A DNA stretch of 64,000 nt from Agapanthus africanus (GCA_030015575.1 JASDDO010000001.1:514471772-514535771), one strand, 5' to 3'. Shown: positions 46,800 through 59,618, counted from the stretch's first letter. Translations and numbers: made by a program. The notes: generated from the letters alone by a model not told the origin.

Positions 46800-47968
46800 T
46801 CTCCGAATTTAACTCCGAACCGCTCAACTTTCCTCTAACAACCACCAACGACTCTTTGATAATCTTCCACTGCGAATTTCCAAACGTTGTAATAAAACCT
46901 TCGTTGTCAAGCTGACTAGTAGAAAATCCGGAATATGACGAGCATTCTTCAATTTTAATTGACCACCTCCTGACGGTTGCAAGATGATCGTCCCCTTTCC
47001 AACGATCTTACACGGCCGATCGTTCCCCGCCGTCACATGTCCAAGATCCTCCTGAACATACTCGCTGAAGTGATGTTGCCCCGAAGTGCAATAGAAGGAT
47101 GCGCTCGAATCAAGGAACCAAATATCCGCCTTTGTGTTCTCCTTCGCCGATAAACAAAAACCTTATTCCCCATGTTCTTATGTAGACACCATATTAGTTT
47201 CATTTCCATCTGCCTTCTCATTCGAGTTTTTCTTTGGAGCTTTACAGTTACTTTTCCTGTGACCCTTCTTATCACAGTTCCAACAGTTGCCTTGGATTTT
47301 GCCTTGGATTTTTCTCGGCTCTTAGACTTGCCCTTCTTTCCCTTTCCTCTTTCCATCGTTTTACCGCGATTCTCCACCGAAAGTGCAAAAGTTCCCAAAC
47401 TCCCACTCACGGCCTTTCTCCGCATCTCATCGTTTAATATGCAACTTACCGCATCATTAAACCTGAGAGTCCCTGAGATCAAGTTGCTAACCACCATTAC
47501 TAAGTTCTCCCAACTCTTCGACAACGAACAGAGGAATAAAAGTGCTCGAATCTCGTCTTCAAAAACGATTTCAAACGATTCGAGCTGGCTCGTCACGCTG
47601 TTGAACTCATTCAGGTGCTCCATCACCGAACCGTTCTCAGCCATCTTCATGTTGAAAAAGTTCTTCATCAAAAATATTTTATTTGATATTGAAGGCTTCT
47701 CATACAACTTTGCTACCGTCGTCATTAGCGCTTTGGTTGTTTTCTCCTTCGAGATATTAAAAACCATCTGCGGAGTCAAAGACAACCGGATTGTCACCAG
47801 GGCTTTCCTATCCAAAAGGTTTCATGCCTCATCGGCCATCTTCTCGGGCTTTTCTCCTAGCAACGGAAGATATAAGTCCGTTTGGTACATGTAGTTCTCC
47901 ATCCGCATGCGCCACCAACCAAAATTGTAACCATTGAACTTTTCGATCCTTATTTTATTCTCCGCCAT
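46800..47968 (-). pseudogene. Copia gag and protease remnant
   Basis: The frame starts MAENKIRIEKFNGYNFGWW at 47968, is interrupted by TGA at 47824-47822 (where Trp is expected) and then stays open for 260 codons as a UBN2-type copia Gag. A +1 slip beside a CCAAGGCAAAATCCAAGG direct repeat moves the zinc knuckle CWNCDKKGHRKSNC (47285-47244, CX2CX4HX4C) out of frame. The protease follows with WFLDSSAS, where the usual motif is DSGAS, and the conserved CKIVGKGTI and LKNARHIPD. Gag would coat element RNA; neither protein is intact here. Confidence 0.85.
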
Positions 47969-48133
47969 CTTTCGTTTCTGTCACAACAAACTTGACTTCT
48001 CCCTTGATCTGAACCAATATCTTTAAAATGAAGATCTAAGAAAGTGGAGAAGAGGACGTAGTTGTTACCCATTGTTGATCTGGATCGTAGACTTAAAGAA
48101 CCCTAGGTTCCTTAACGAAGCTCCGATACCAGT

Positions 48134-48783
48134 TCCTGGGAGAAAATCGATTCACGGAATAATGCTCGCGACAAATTAAATCATGCAATAACAACAATCA
48201 CGCAATTAATCAACGAAAAATAAATAAATAAGTGCGAGAATAAAATAGAAAACGCAAACCAGAGAAGCATAATGATTTGTTGACGGGGTTCACCTACCGT
48301 ATGGCCAGTCTACGGCATAGCGGAATCTGCAAACGCCTACAAAATCCTTGAATCAAGTTTACAAACAATATTAGGAGATTTCTCTTAAATCTCTCTATTA
48401 GCCGTCACCCTCTCAATACAATGATCTCTCAAATTAATTCATCTTGGCCTTGTGAAATTAATTTAACATAGCAGCCGCCGTTCTTTAATAAGTCTTTGCT
48501 AAATTAACGTGGTTTCACCTTTCATTTTTTTGGTGGATGCATACATAATTGATTTACTAATCAATTATATATATAGATGAATGGCTTTTTTGTAGATAAT
48601 ATGAAATTTAAACTTAGATTAATTTAAAACTTCAGAAAAATCAATTAATCTATAAGACCATACACACATGAGCTTTTAGAGCTTGGAATTTAGGTAAAGA
48701 GTAACATAAATTCCTATATTCATATCCAGCTAACTTGATTCAAATTCATCATAATATTTAGGAAGATTCTCTACAACATAACA
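48134..48783 (-). repeat. 5' LTR of the deleted copia element
   Basis: 650 bp. It matches 44785-45446 throughout with many differences, and the adjacent minus-strand primer site lies at about 48122-48133. Confidence 0.85.
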
Positions 48784-49380
48784 CCGGCCCCGTATTTTTA
48801 ACACACGCACATCACATACACGCGTCCAAGAGTTCCACGGCCTTGCACCGAACGTGTTATGTTATGGACATTTCTCCTTTTGGGGATCGATCTCCGCACA
48901 CTTCTAAGAAGAGAAAATGCTATGATCAACCGATAATATAGGAAATGTAATCGGAAATGCTTGTAAAGATGTGAGTGTTTTTGTCACAACTGAAGAAATC
49001 TGGGGGTGAGCTAAAAGGAGGTGAGCAGAAGCAGATGTGGATATTGTGGGTCTTTGTTTGACTTGTCAAAATCTCCCTTTGGACACGCAGGAGATTGTGG
49101 AGACATAACAGAGAGATTGGGATTCAATGTTGTCTGCGGCTATTTCTATTCTGCACCCTTTCTTACGGCACCCACTTTCTCACCCCTGTTGGTATATGTA
49201 GATGGATGGACCCACATGCACCAATCATTGCGCATTCATGTTTTTTCTTCTTTTTTAGATAGAAGGGTAAATCATCAAAACTCCGCTGCAATTTTTCCGG
49301 CTGACAAAAGATCCTGAAAAAACAGATGTCAAAAATCCCTTGAAAAGTTATCAAAACAATCTTGTATGTGGTATCTGTAT

Positions 49381-49464
49381 AGTTGCATGCTATATCTAAT
49401 TTTTATGTAATATGTATGCAGCTGCATGTGATATGTATGAGCTAATTATATATAGCATGCAACT
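49381..49464. repeat. 84-bp nested palindrome
   Basis: AGTTGCATGCTATATCTAAT (49381-49400) is the inverted copy of 49445-49464 with one mismatch in 20. A perfect inner palindrome ATGCAGCTGCAT (49416-49427) shares nearly the same centre. Confidence 0.8.
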
Positions 49465-50398
49465 ACACATATACAATAGGAAAATTTTCGAAAAGTTGCC
49501 TTTTGGCTTGGTTGCTGCCGTAAAGAGGGTGAAAAATATATTTTTGGTATAAAAATTCTTTTACAGGTATGCAAAGCATGTGGGTAATTTCAAAAATACC
49601 CCAAAAAACAACATTATTGGTTTTTTTTTCCAAAACCATGTGATGGTTTTTTGGCGACCAAGCAAATCATATGAGGGTTGTTTTCAAAAAATAAAAATAA
49701 GCCACACATAGGTTTCCGTGAAAATGTGAAACCAAATGGTAGTTTCTAATAAATATCCTTTGCTTGACTTGGTACTTGAAATGTTCAGTTGACTTCCCAG
49801 CAAAGTGTCTTCCAGAAAGACTTACTATTAACTATATATTCCACAACCTTTTTTAAAGGGAGGAATTCTTCCCCCACTCGCCGCCTTATTTTGTGCGCGA
49901 CATAACGTCAGGGCATATGACGTGCCATATCAGTTCTTTCTTCCCACCTCCGAAAGCTGCCCGTGAATCTCCCCTTTAGACCTTATCATCGAAATGACCT
50001 TTTGCGTTCTTCAGAAACCTTTATGAAAGAAATGGGCAGTTCTCACTCACTGTATTGCACGGAACGGTACATCATTAGCTAAAGCAATGGAATTTGGGTT
50101 GAAAATCTTTTTTCCCATTTCTTCCTTTCCAGATGCTATCCTCTGATCGAATAAGTACAGAACCTGAAATCTAATAATAAAAGGAAAAGACCAGCAGTAA
50201 TAGCGGATCCCCCTGGTCTTTATCCATGTGATGCTAGTTTTCTCTCTCTTGGATTAGAATACTGCAAGCCGAATCGTTCAATTTGCTGTTAGGTAAATTG
50301 TCAAAAAGCTCACGGCCCGCTTCAAACCTGTGTAAAAAACCCGGGCTTTTTTCTATTGTTAAAATAACCCTGGGCCCAATCAAAACCTCCCTTATACT

Positions 50399-50510
50399 AG
50401 TTGCATGTAATATCTAAGCAGCTGCATGTAATATCTAAACAGCTGCAGTTGCTTGTAATATGTAGATAGTCTGCCTGTAACATATAAGCAGTTGTCTGTA
50501 ATATTCAAGC
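50399..50510 (+). repeat. Five tandem ~21-bp units
   Basis: Units read AGTTGCATGTAATATCTAAGC with variants (21, 21, 27, 22 and 21 bp). The AGTTGCATG core is shared with the palindrome 1 kb upstream. Confidence 0.75.
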
Positions 50511-51144
50511 ACTTGAGAGAATACAAGACCTAAACGAAACAAAAGCCCAGGTTTGTTTTAACAAAAATTTTGAACGGTAGGCCTTTCCCAGCAATTTCGA
50601 AAATTGGCAAGGTCTTTAGACAACCCCAAAGCGTGGCGCGATTTTTTGACCCTTTATGCTTTTACTTGTAGAACCTTTTGTGAGCTTATTGGGCTTAAAT
50701 GGGCCGTCGACTTTATTCGTGGCAATCTGCGAACCATACTCAAAGGAAATTAACATTGTATGTTGCCTTTTATTCAAACAAATCAGGGTTAATTGCAAAA
50801 AAGAAAAACCATGTGGATTATGCTGTGTAGCAATTATGCCCCTAAAGTAAAATATCGGCACAAATATCTCCTTTCCTCATCGATCGGAACTTTCAAAAAT
50901 TATAAAAATCTAACTCCAAAAAAGAAAAAAACAAGTCCAAAAGCAAAATCAGTGAATGCTTCGACTCATTTGGAAGGGTTTTTTCGGCATTAAGTATTAA
51001 CCCAACAAATTATTTATCAAAGTTTCATGAATTTATCAGTCTGGGTGTCGGGTTTGGGCCGAACTAAACCAAGCCCAATATCGCCCCTCATCTAAAGCCT
51101 CACTCTCTTCGAAACAGAACCCCAAAAAATCATTCATCTTTCTA

Positions 51145-53169
51145 ATGGCAGCTTTTGCTTCTCCTTCCTCTTTGATTTCGATTTCTAGGGTTTTCTCTCC
51201 TCTTTCGAGCCCTAATGGCTCGCTCCTCTTCGTGGGCCCCACAAAGCCACCGCCCACCGTGGCTTTCTCTGGCCGGAACAAAAGGAGCGGCGGCTCGTCG
51301 ATTGACAGGAAAGTGACCTCTTCTTCTTCTCATTCTTCAAAAGTTAAGGTAATCGAACTTGATGATCACTTCTATTTGTAGCATAATCAAATGGGTTCTT
51401 TCAAAATGGCGTGCCGATGATTTTGCCTATCTAAAGTTGCAATCTTTGGATGCGTTTTTCATATAGAGGATCGAGTGTTATCCCATGAGGTTCAGGTTTC
51501 GATAATCATGAAAAGAAGGATAGAAGAAATTGTTTTGTTTTGTTTTTTACACCCATGGCTGAACCTCAACATAACCATTAGGATATAATTTCACACCGCT
51601 TGAAGAATATAAGACCCAATAGCAAATACTATAATGGCTTTGAAATGACATCAAAATATGTTTAATTCTAAGGACTTGTATTTTATAAGAGAAATGTGGG
51701 CATCAAAGGCATAAGAGAGATTCTCTCTACCGGTTAATAGTCAACGTTCCACAATTCCTTTTCTGATGGTCGACATCATCTATCTTGATCAGCGTTCTAA
51801 AAAGCATTCTAGGTGGCCGCTCAAAGCAGCCGTTTAGGCGGAAGCAGCCCCAAGCCATTCTTCTTTGATCCTAAGTGGCCGCATTAAGCAGTATAGGTGC
51901 GTTGCTTATGCTGGACCAACCTGCGTGTCCCAAAGCGGCTGCATTAAGCAGTCTAGTTGCGCTATAAGTGCTTAAGCAGGGGCAACCCGCCTAAGCAGGC
52001 ATTTAAGCAGACCTGGCCTGCTTTAAAAGCTAAATTTAATCATTTTATTACAAGCTTCATGGTTCGGGTTTAAGTTGTTTCTAAGAAAACCGGACCCAAA
52101 ACCTTTTCTTAAATACAATACACAACTCAAGCTATTCCCAAATTACATGAACGAAGAAACCCTTACATGTCATCTTGTCTTCCCCTCGATGATCTCCAAC
52201 ATGCCGACATGGCTTCTTAAAGGCATCTCTTCTAGTCGCTCTCTTCTCATTGTTCTTTTGAAGTCTCTAGAGGCTCGTCAACAAAAATCCTAAGCAATAT
52301 TGTTGAGATCAGTTTCTTTTCATCGTAAGTCTCTATGCTGCTCTTCAATTTTATCTCACGAAACATCTAATCTGATATTATAGTCGCTATGAACATTTTG
52401 TATATTTTTTAGTACATTGTTTTTAAAACTTTCCAGTGGTTTTTGCTATTTATGTATACATGGAAAAATAAATTTAACTATAAATAAATAAATAAATGCC
52501 TTGGCAGTGCTCAAGCAACGGCTAGGCGCTAGGTGGCACCTCAACTGCCTAGCTTCATGTAGAGTTTTTTACAACATCGATCTTGATCTTCATGGTCTAA
52601 ACAAATGTAAGTTTGTAACCCAATTATTATGTGAATTTGATACTACTTGGCCGTTGATTTGATTATGGAAAAATGTTCTATTATCGTCAAACCGTTAAAT
52701 TTGCTACTTCCAAACAAGTGCAAGAAGCATCTTAATCGCATATTTTTTTGTGTGTGCATGACTAGGATCAAGATGAGCGGTGCCAATTATTACAAAAAGT
52801 TGATAACTTGTTGACTTTTTGGCCGAGTAGGAGAGAAGCCATCTCCTATGCCTTTGATTTCCACATTTCTCATTTTATAAAACCATATATGTATGTATAA
52901 CTATGACCGGGAAATATAAATTTCGGAACATTGTTGAAGTTTCATTTTAACTACAAAGTGGCCAGCCAATGCTAATTAATGGACTATGCGGAATGTGGAG
53001 TCAGCCTAGTTCAATTGAAATCTAATTTCTTCTTTCTCCTTCAGAACTTTTGTATAACTTTGTCGTTAGCCCACATTTTGTTAGATTATCTAAAAGTTGT
53101 AACTATCGTGCTGTAGAGAACTAAGAAGACTAAGAATAATGTTATATTATATCTGCCCTCTTCTGTTTG

Positions 53170-53200
<31 letters not shown>

Positions 53201-56200
53201 TTCCCTATTTCTGTGGTTAAATCTCTTTCCTTTCTTCCCCCTTTGAATCGTGCAGAGTGTCCTTGTAAGATTCATATTAAGCAATACTTGCTATCATTGC
53301 GCTTCCTATCCTCTCTAGAAGTTCCAGAATTCTACTATATGTTAAACCTTCTGTAGGTGGACAAAGTTGAAATTTCCATTATTGTTTCTGCTGAACTAAT
53401 ACTATATTATATCTGTCCTCTTCTGTTTGCTCTCTCTCTCTCTCTCCCTCCCCCCCCCCCCCCCCTTCCCTAAATTTCTGTGGTTAATTTCTTTCCTTTC
53501 TTCTCCCTTTGAATTGTGCAGAGTGTCATTGTAGTAAGATTTATATTAAGCAATACTTGCTATCATTGCGATTCCTATCTTCACTAGAAGTTCCAGAATT
53601 CTACTATATGTTACCTTCTGTAGGTGGACAAAGTTGAAATTTCCATTATTGTTTCTGCTGAACTAATACTAGACGCATGATCCTCTTTCTGGGTACAACT
53701 ACCTGGCAAACCACATGAATGTTCATGTAAATTGTTAGTGTTTACGTAATATTCCTTTGCGGCTTAAGATTCTATTTCGTTAGTCCTAGGTGGATCACGT
53801 GAAACAATTATAAGCTTTGGTTATTATTTAGCTTTTCCCTCGGATGCTATCGATCGAGGGAAATAATTTTAGATTGAGAAGTTTTGGTGAGATTGACTAA
53901 AAGTCTTGTCTTCTAGATTTGAATCTTGTAAGCCCATCTGTCAACCCCTTATGCTCACAAACAGAAACTCTTAACATTTTTCTAATGATGCTATATGACG
54001 ATTACCCCATTTTTTCCTCTTTGTTTTATTTTAGAACTTTTGAGGAGTGGAACTCGACACATGTCTATCGATAAGTTGAAAGGAGTCAAATCCATTTTCT
54101 GTTGTAATGCTGTCCTAATCATTTTTTTAATCACACTACTGGCTACATTAATGTATGAAACTACCTTTCATGTAGTAAAGGAGTCTGAAGAATGAGAGAC
54201 CAATATTTCTCCATCGTAGAATTTGGCGAAAAGGACAGCCACATACTTCTTGATAAGATTGAATCCCTTCTACTTTTTTCAAAATTGAGTAATCATGGTC
54301 GGTAAATTGAACGGGTCAGCCTGACAATGCAATATTTGTTAATCTAAAACTCTTCCGGTCACCTGTGTCTAATTTTTATTTATTCTCCTGTTTAAGTTCA
54401 GAGTATGATGATGAAACTCATCTTCTGATTTCTTACGTGGACCCTAATAATTTATGTTTTGATTTTGACAGAAAAGGCAGTCAGGGAATGGTGGAGAGAA
54501 GGATGAAATAGATGAAGACGCTTTTGAGGCACTTTTTAGTCAGCTTGAAGAGGATCTCAAAAATGACTTGTCTATTGACGATGACAAGGACGAAATAACC
54601 GAGGAAGATTTGGCCAAGCTTGAACAAGAGTTGGAGGAAGCACTAGGTGATGTTGATCTTGATGAACTTGCTGGGGGTGTTGAGCTTGATGAACTTCCTG
54701 GTGATGCCGAAGAATCTGATGATGAAGAAGAGAGACCACCAAAGCTTAAAACTTGGCAAGCTAAGAGATTGGCTTATGCCTTAAAGGTTGGCCGGCGTAA
54801 AACTAGTATAAAAAGTCTTGCAGCAGAGCTAGGGCTAGATAGAGCATTTGTTCTTGAATTGCTTCGCGATCCGCCTCCACAGCTTCTGTTGATGTCTGCT
54901 TCTTTACCAGACAAAGTCTCGAAGCCGACTCCTGAAGTTGAAATCAAGGATAAACTCTCCCAAACCACATCTGATTTGGAAGATATCAAATTGGTAGATT
55001 CTCCAACTGACATTGTTGCAGAAAATGAGCCTGAGTTACAAAAGCTACAAGAACCTGTTCATGTTAAGCAAACAAGATGGGTTATGCAAAAGAGGCTGAA
55101 GAAGGTGCAAGTTGAAACTCTTGAAAGAGTTTATTCGCGAACCAAACGTCCTACGGTATGTAAAATTATATGTGTATGACAATCGAATACAACTTAAAGG
55201 GAATGAACAAATAAGATTCCCCCTCCCCCCTTCTGTAATTGTAAAACATCAGCAGGCATTTTAATACACAATATTGAGCATTGATGAGGAATTTTGAACA
55301 TCTGAATGCATAATGGATAGCCATGGGTAATTCATCAATGACATTAGAGCTTCCCAATAATTCAGAGGGCTTTGGAGACAAGCAACACTATAAATGGGTT
55401 TATAATGGACCAAATATGCACATGTAAATAACGGAACAATGTATCTTGAACCAAACCAAGGCTACATATACTTTCTCATATGCTAATCTGATAAACAAAA
55501 AAATCATTGCAAGTAAACCAGAAAATGAATTCAAATAGAACACAATTTGTTTTCTATCTAAAGACATATCTAAATTTGAGAAGTCGGTAATTCTGTTGAA
55601 CTCTTAAATTCAGAAGCCGACTTCTGTTTCAAAGTCGACCCATTTGTTGACTTTTCGCTTGATCCTTGTTCTCGGATAGAATCATTTTCTCCGTCTCAAG
55701 CTCTTAGACAAAGGAATGAATTGAGAATCTAAAGATTTAATGGCACCTACCCAAGCAAAATCCTAAACAGCAAGCGGAGACGGAAATGGGTAGATTGGCT
55801 AGTTGGTTGTATATTTTAAGTAGTAAGCTGAAACAGCAACTCCTAAAGGTTAGTTCACTACAAGAAAATGCAACTTACAAAATAATACTTTCTTATATAT
55901 ATTTTGTTCATCAGAATGTACAACCTTTAATACTTTCTATTAAATATTAATCATAGGCTGTATACTATTGGACTTGGACTCAGATTCAATTTTACAGTCG
56001 ACCCTCCCGATTCATTTAGTAAGCTATCAGCCCATCACTTATAAGATATTTGCTTCTCTACTTTATTATGCAGAATGCAATGATCAGCAGCATAGTTCAT
56101 GTGACAAACCTTCCATCAAAAAGGGTGGTGAAGTGGTTTGAAGACAAGCGACTCCATGATGGGGTCCCGGATCACCGTGAACCCTTCAGGCGATCCGATC

Positions 56201-56214
56201 CAAAATTGCTGTGA
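51145..56214 (+). CDS. OCP3: OCP3-like homeodomain protein (overexpressor of cationic peroxidase 3)
   Basis: Three exons: 51145-51348, 54472-55155 and 56074-56214, with GT-AG introns in phase 0 (1,029 nt, 342 residues, close to the ~354 of Arabidopsis OCP3). Residues 1-68 are Ser/Ala/Arg-rich with few acids, like a plastid transit peptide. Then comes an acidic block (EDAFEALFSQLEEDL; EEALGDVDLDEL), the basic WQAKRLAYALKVGRRKTSIK and FVLELLRDPPP. The C-terminal homeodomain is split by intron 2; its recognition helix reads VTNLPSKRVVKWFEDKR. In Arabidopsis OCP3 is a negative regulator of jasmonate-linked resistance to necrotrophic fungi and of drought response, and a plastid role in ndhB RNA editing has been reported. 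Intron 1 (3.1 kb) carries a hAT-like insertion and a tandem duplication. Confidence 0.93.
51790..52579. mobile_element. Non-autonomous hAT-like element in OCP3 intron 1
   Basis: The ends CAGCGTTCTAAAAAGC (51790-51805) and the complement of 52564-52579 match at 11 of 16 bases. An 8-bp duplication ATCTTGAT flanks it (51782-51789 and 52580-52587). Subterminal GC-rich repeats (GGCCGC, GCATTAAGCAGT, GGCTAGGCGCTAGG) fill the ends. No transposase frame was found. An 8-bp target duplication fits hAT. Confidence 0.5.
53144..53670 (+). repeat. Tandem ~260-bp duplication in OCP3 intron 1 with CT microsatellites
   Basis: Unit 1 (53144-53403) and unit 2 (53404-53670) share ATATTATATCTG, (CT)n, a GTGCAGAGTGT block and TTTCTGCTGAACTAATACT. 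Unit 2 has a C run (53449-53464). Each copy carries a pyrimidine tract followed by TGCAG, like a 3' splice site. Confidence 0.8.
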
Positions 56215-59200
56215 TTTGAGGTGCATTTTCATCATCTTATATTTGGATGTTTTGAGGTACATTTTCTTATAAAATAAGTTTCCCCTTATCTTATACATTA
56301 CTTAGGAATAGGCAAATCACAAAAGTTACAGAACTGACGCATAACCATTGCAGTTTTGTCATGCAAGGTTGCAACCAGTATCTTTGTAATATTAAAGACT
56401 TAGCCGTAACAGAAGAGTATAGTTCCTTGGTTCTAGCTTTATGGCAGTGTGTTGCATGTCAATAATGCATGTCGAGTCATCGTCTTCTTTTTTATGAAAA
56501 TTTAAGCATGTTGTGGGAGTTGAAAAACTCTCCTATTTTTGTTGTGATATCATGTGTTGGCACTTAATTTTTTTCCGTTTCGGTACTTAAATATTTATTG
56601 AGTTTCAATCAATTGGTGTAAATTCTTTGCCCAAGACTGTTCGAAGCATATATTCCTTACCTTGGACCATATGCATATCAGATTAATTTGATTAAATGGC
56701 ATAAGAAGATCATCTTATTCAAATGGTTTTAGGTGAGGTGAATATAGGATTGATGGCACACAACTTTTGGTGGGAAGATTTTTGCATGTCTTAAGAGCAT
56801 TGCAATTATCTGGAAGGAATCCACTTAGCAGCTTTGATTGTGTAATAGGTTCCTGAGGATCACTCTCGATCATAATTTACTGCATCACAACATCTAATAT
56901 GATCACATATTAGTTTTGTCTCACATATAGCCATTGTTAAGATGAAATTCTAGCCAACTTGTTGATCTCTAGTTTGTGTCCGACATGGTTATAAGTTAGC
57001 AATCCATAGAAAATGTCGAAGGTAGCTGATGAAGCTTCTGGTGGACCGCCTAGTCTGCTACTTGGTGAATTATTTTTTCCATGGTTGTCTTCAAATTTTT
57101 TTCCGTATTATCTTATCATTTTTAAACCTCTAGTTTCTTTCTATCATAACCCTTGTGCCTTGAGCCTGCGATCTCTTCCTGTTTCTCCCCTTGTATTATC
57201 CAGTCGACCACCTGACCGATGACATTTCACAATATCAAATGTAATTTGTGTATTAGTTTTCATTGACCATCTATCAATACTCGTGGTAAGATTTTAGCAC
57301 AGATCCTGATTTCATTGACTCAATCTTCAGAGAACAGGGTTACACGAAGCTGAGCTATGGTGGATTGATGTCTAGCTAGTGTTTTGGATTTTCGACATTG
57401 GGATTGAGTTCCTAATTTCCTGTACTATTTTTCGCAGAGGTCCTGCAAATTGCTTTTCTTCTTTATAATTATCTACAATATTTTGCTTCAGTGAATCACT
57501 ATTGCTTCTTCACTAGCAAAGGTAATTGCACATTGGCAAGATTTATTTTTTCTAACTTAAGTAGGAAATTAGGTAGTATAGGAAAATTTTGAAGCCTAAA
57601 CTACTCCAGACTCCTACAATTACCACCACCACTTTGGCGCTATTGAAGCTTCCCTGGACCTTACCACTATATATCAAACAAGTATTTATTGAAGGTTTTC
57701 CAAATTTTACTACAGGATTTATAGAGAGAAAATCTTCAAAAACTTTGATGCTTTTGTTTCAAAAAGGGATTTTAAAAATGCTGTTGACCTCGATCAATAT
57801 TCAAGCTACCATCATTTTTGCATCATGATTTTCACCTAAATTTTTTCATTGAAATGGGGTTGGCATGACATAGAATACAATGGTGGCAACTATAAGTCGT
57901 ATGAGATGGGATCATGAGCCACACTGTATCACTATGCAGTACTATGATAGTAGAGAAAACTTCCAAAAGAATTAACCTAGATTTTATGATCAGTGACATG
58001 CTCTTAGTTGAGAATACTATAAATGATGGTCTTTTCATAAAAGCTTCAAGTTTTAGATGCTGAACCACACATTTTATTGGTCATAAGGCTTACGCCTATG
58101 TAACCAAGGAGCAATGCAATCAAATTCTACTGTATTTGAAACAGAGTCTAAATGAAGGTTTAAAATACAAGTTTAAGGAAATCAGTTCATTTTTTATGCA
58201 AACAACAAGCCAACGAGCCAAATGAAATTGCGTTACTCAGATATTGTCTATAAGCATCCGTCCCCTTACTCCTCACTCCACTAAATTTCAATGAACCAAT
58301 GTGACGATTTGAAAATTCTTAGCAACATCTGAACTGTCCTACTCTCTCCCCACACTAGATTAGACAATTACGAGGCTTCAATTACAGGAAACCCCCATCA
58401 CTTTTGCCCATCTATAGTGGGATACCGCCTTAACTTAAACATGCACTTAACCTCCAATATAAACACATGCACTTTTTCTGTTTTGCAGCTTTTGCAACCT
58501 TTTCTTTCCATATTACAAATTGGTGACAGTATTGAATATGCAAAATAAAAGGGGCAGAATATAGGTTCTGCAGAAAAATGTTGCAGATACAAAAAGTATC
58601 GTCGTTTGAATAAGTTGATGGTAAGTGCAGATTTTTAAAAGCTAGGGTGGTATTTTGCTATTTAGGAAATGAGGAGTTTCTTACAATGAGGCCAATATTA
58701 AGGAACCAACTCAAAGAGTTGAAAAAACCTCAAAAGTCAAAACTCTTCAGCTATATCGAGAACATCCCCTGTCCCTCTCCATGCTAGAATTTTTTTATGA
58801 ACCAAACTAAAGGAGTCCAAAAACCTCAAAACTGCAACTATGTCAGCTTCATAGAAAAGTTACGGAACATTACAATATTCAAACACATCCTATGACTCTA
58901 TGAGCATCCATTCAGGATCCAGCAACCTCTAAATTAAAGGATTCCTTTTAAAATGGTAGTTTACTCTTCAAATGCCAACATATACAAAAAAAGAATGCCT
59001 GAGAGAATGAGAGAATGCCTGAGGTGGGTTTCCTTGAAGAAGTTTTGGATTTGTTTTCCATGTTCGAATGGGACAAGATGAATTATAATGATAAAATATA
59101 TAAATATTGAACTAGAAGAAAGGAATTATAAATTGTTGGCAATGAAACCTGATGTTGCCCTTTATAGGAATTACCAGCACAAGAACAAGGCTATAATTAT

Positions 59201-59285
59201 TAACAAACAATTAAATTTGACTTTGTTAATGCTATATATATACTTTGGTCTTTGTTGCTCAATCTGTATGCTAGAGAAGAAAAGG
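56215..59285. other. Intergenic region between OCP3 and the MASS gene
   Basis: The OCP3 3' untranslated region lies at the left end. No gene is supported in the rest; frames are short and without family resemblance. TATATATA at about 59231-59240, ~50 bp before the next ATG, could be that gene's TATA box. Confidence 0.45.
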
Positions 59286-59618
59286 ATGGCTGGGCTTAAA
59301 AGATCTGTGCAAACATTTCGTAGGTCAGGTTCATCTGGGTTAGTGTGGGATGACATATTACTCTTTGGGGAGGAGGACCAATTAAACAAGGATGAAAGTG
59401 GAAGCGATGTTTTCAGAGAGTTGAGGCCCTCAAGGAGCGTGGCATTTATTAGCGCCAAGATAGATTGTTGCCAATCCAATGATAATAATGATAAGAAAAC
59501 TTGTGATTCGACGGCTTTGAAACCTCTACCTCCCTTGCCGAAGGCCAGAATTCTCAAGAAGTCCATTAGTTCCGGTTCTGTGAAGCCATCCAAACCAGGC
59601 AATAGACTGAGCACGTAG
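59286..59618 (+). CDS. MAPK-substrate protein of the MASS / At1g80180 family
   Basis: A single-exon frame of 110 residues. The N-terminus MAGLKRSVQTFRRSGSSGLV, followed by WDD, is the family signature, and the C-terminus ends in a basic Ser/Lys-rich stretch with KPSKPGNR, also typical. The middle is acidic then polar and poorly conserved. The annotated relative in Arabidopsis (At1g80180, MASS1) is a small plant-specific protein phosphorylated by MAP kinases and linked to stomatal development. Here SGS and PLPPLPKAR stretches offer possible Ser-Pro-like or basic docking features, but no clear SP/TP site is obvious. The ATG is chosen because the family begins there; the longer open frame upstream has no resemblance. 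Broken copies of its 5' end lie 1.7 kb downstream. Confidence 0.85.
   Translation: MAGLKRSVQTFRRSGSSGLVWDDILLFGEEDQLNKDESGSDVFRELRPSRSVAFISAKIDCCQSNDNNDKKTCDSTALKPLPPLPKARILKKSISSGSVKPSKPGNRLST

Larger units (their letters stand above)
44785..48783 (-). mobile_element. Ty1/copia element lacking RT and RNase H
   Basis: About 4.0 kb. The LTRs are 44785-45446 (3' LTR) and 48134-48783 (5' LTR), starting TGTTGGGAG (mutated to TCCTGGGAG on the right) and ending CATAACA. The flanks CCGGT (44780-44784) and CCGGC (48784-48788) look like a 5-bp duplication with one change. A tRNA-Met-like primer site with one change (TGGTATCGGAGC) lies inside the right LTR on the minus strand, and CAAGTGGAAGAA abuts the left LTR as polypurine tract. 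Internal DNA encodes gag, protease and integrase remnants; RT-RNase H is cleanly missing. Confidence 0.9.
48784..51144. other. Intergenic region upstream of OCP3
   Basis: No gene is supported. It contains a near-perfect palindrome (49381-49464) and a short tandem repeat (50399-50510). Close to the gene, TTGGGCCG (51054-51061) and AAGCCCAAT (51071-51079) resemble TGGGCC-type site II promoter motifs, about 70-90 bp before the ATG. Confidence 0.45.

Noticed and set aside
47172-47894. 240-codon plus-strand frame in the copia element
   Set aside because: Antisense to gag, whose family motifs are clear on the minus strand.
59088-59285. N-terminal extension of the MASS frame
   Set aside because: It crosses the likely TATA region and has no family resemblance; the signature MAGLKRS marks the start.
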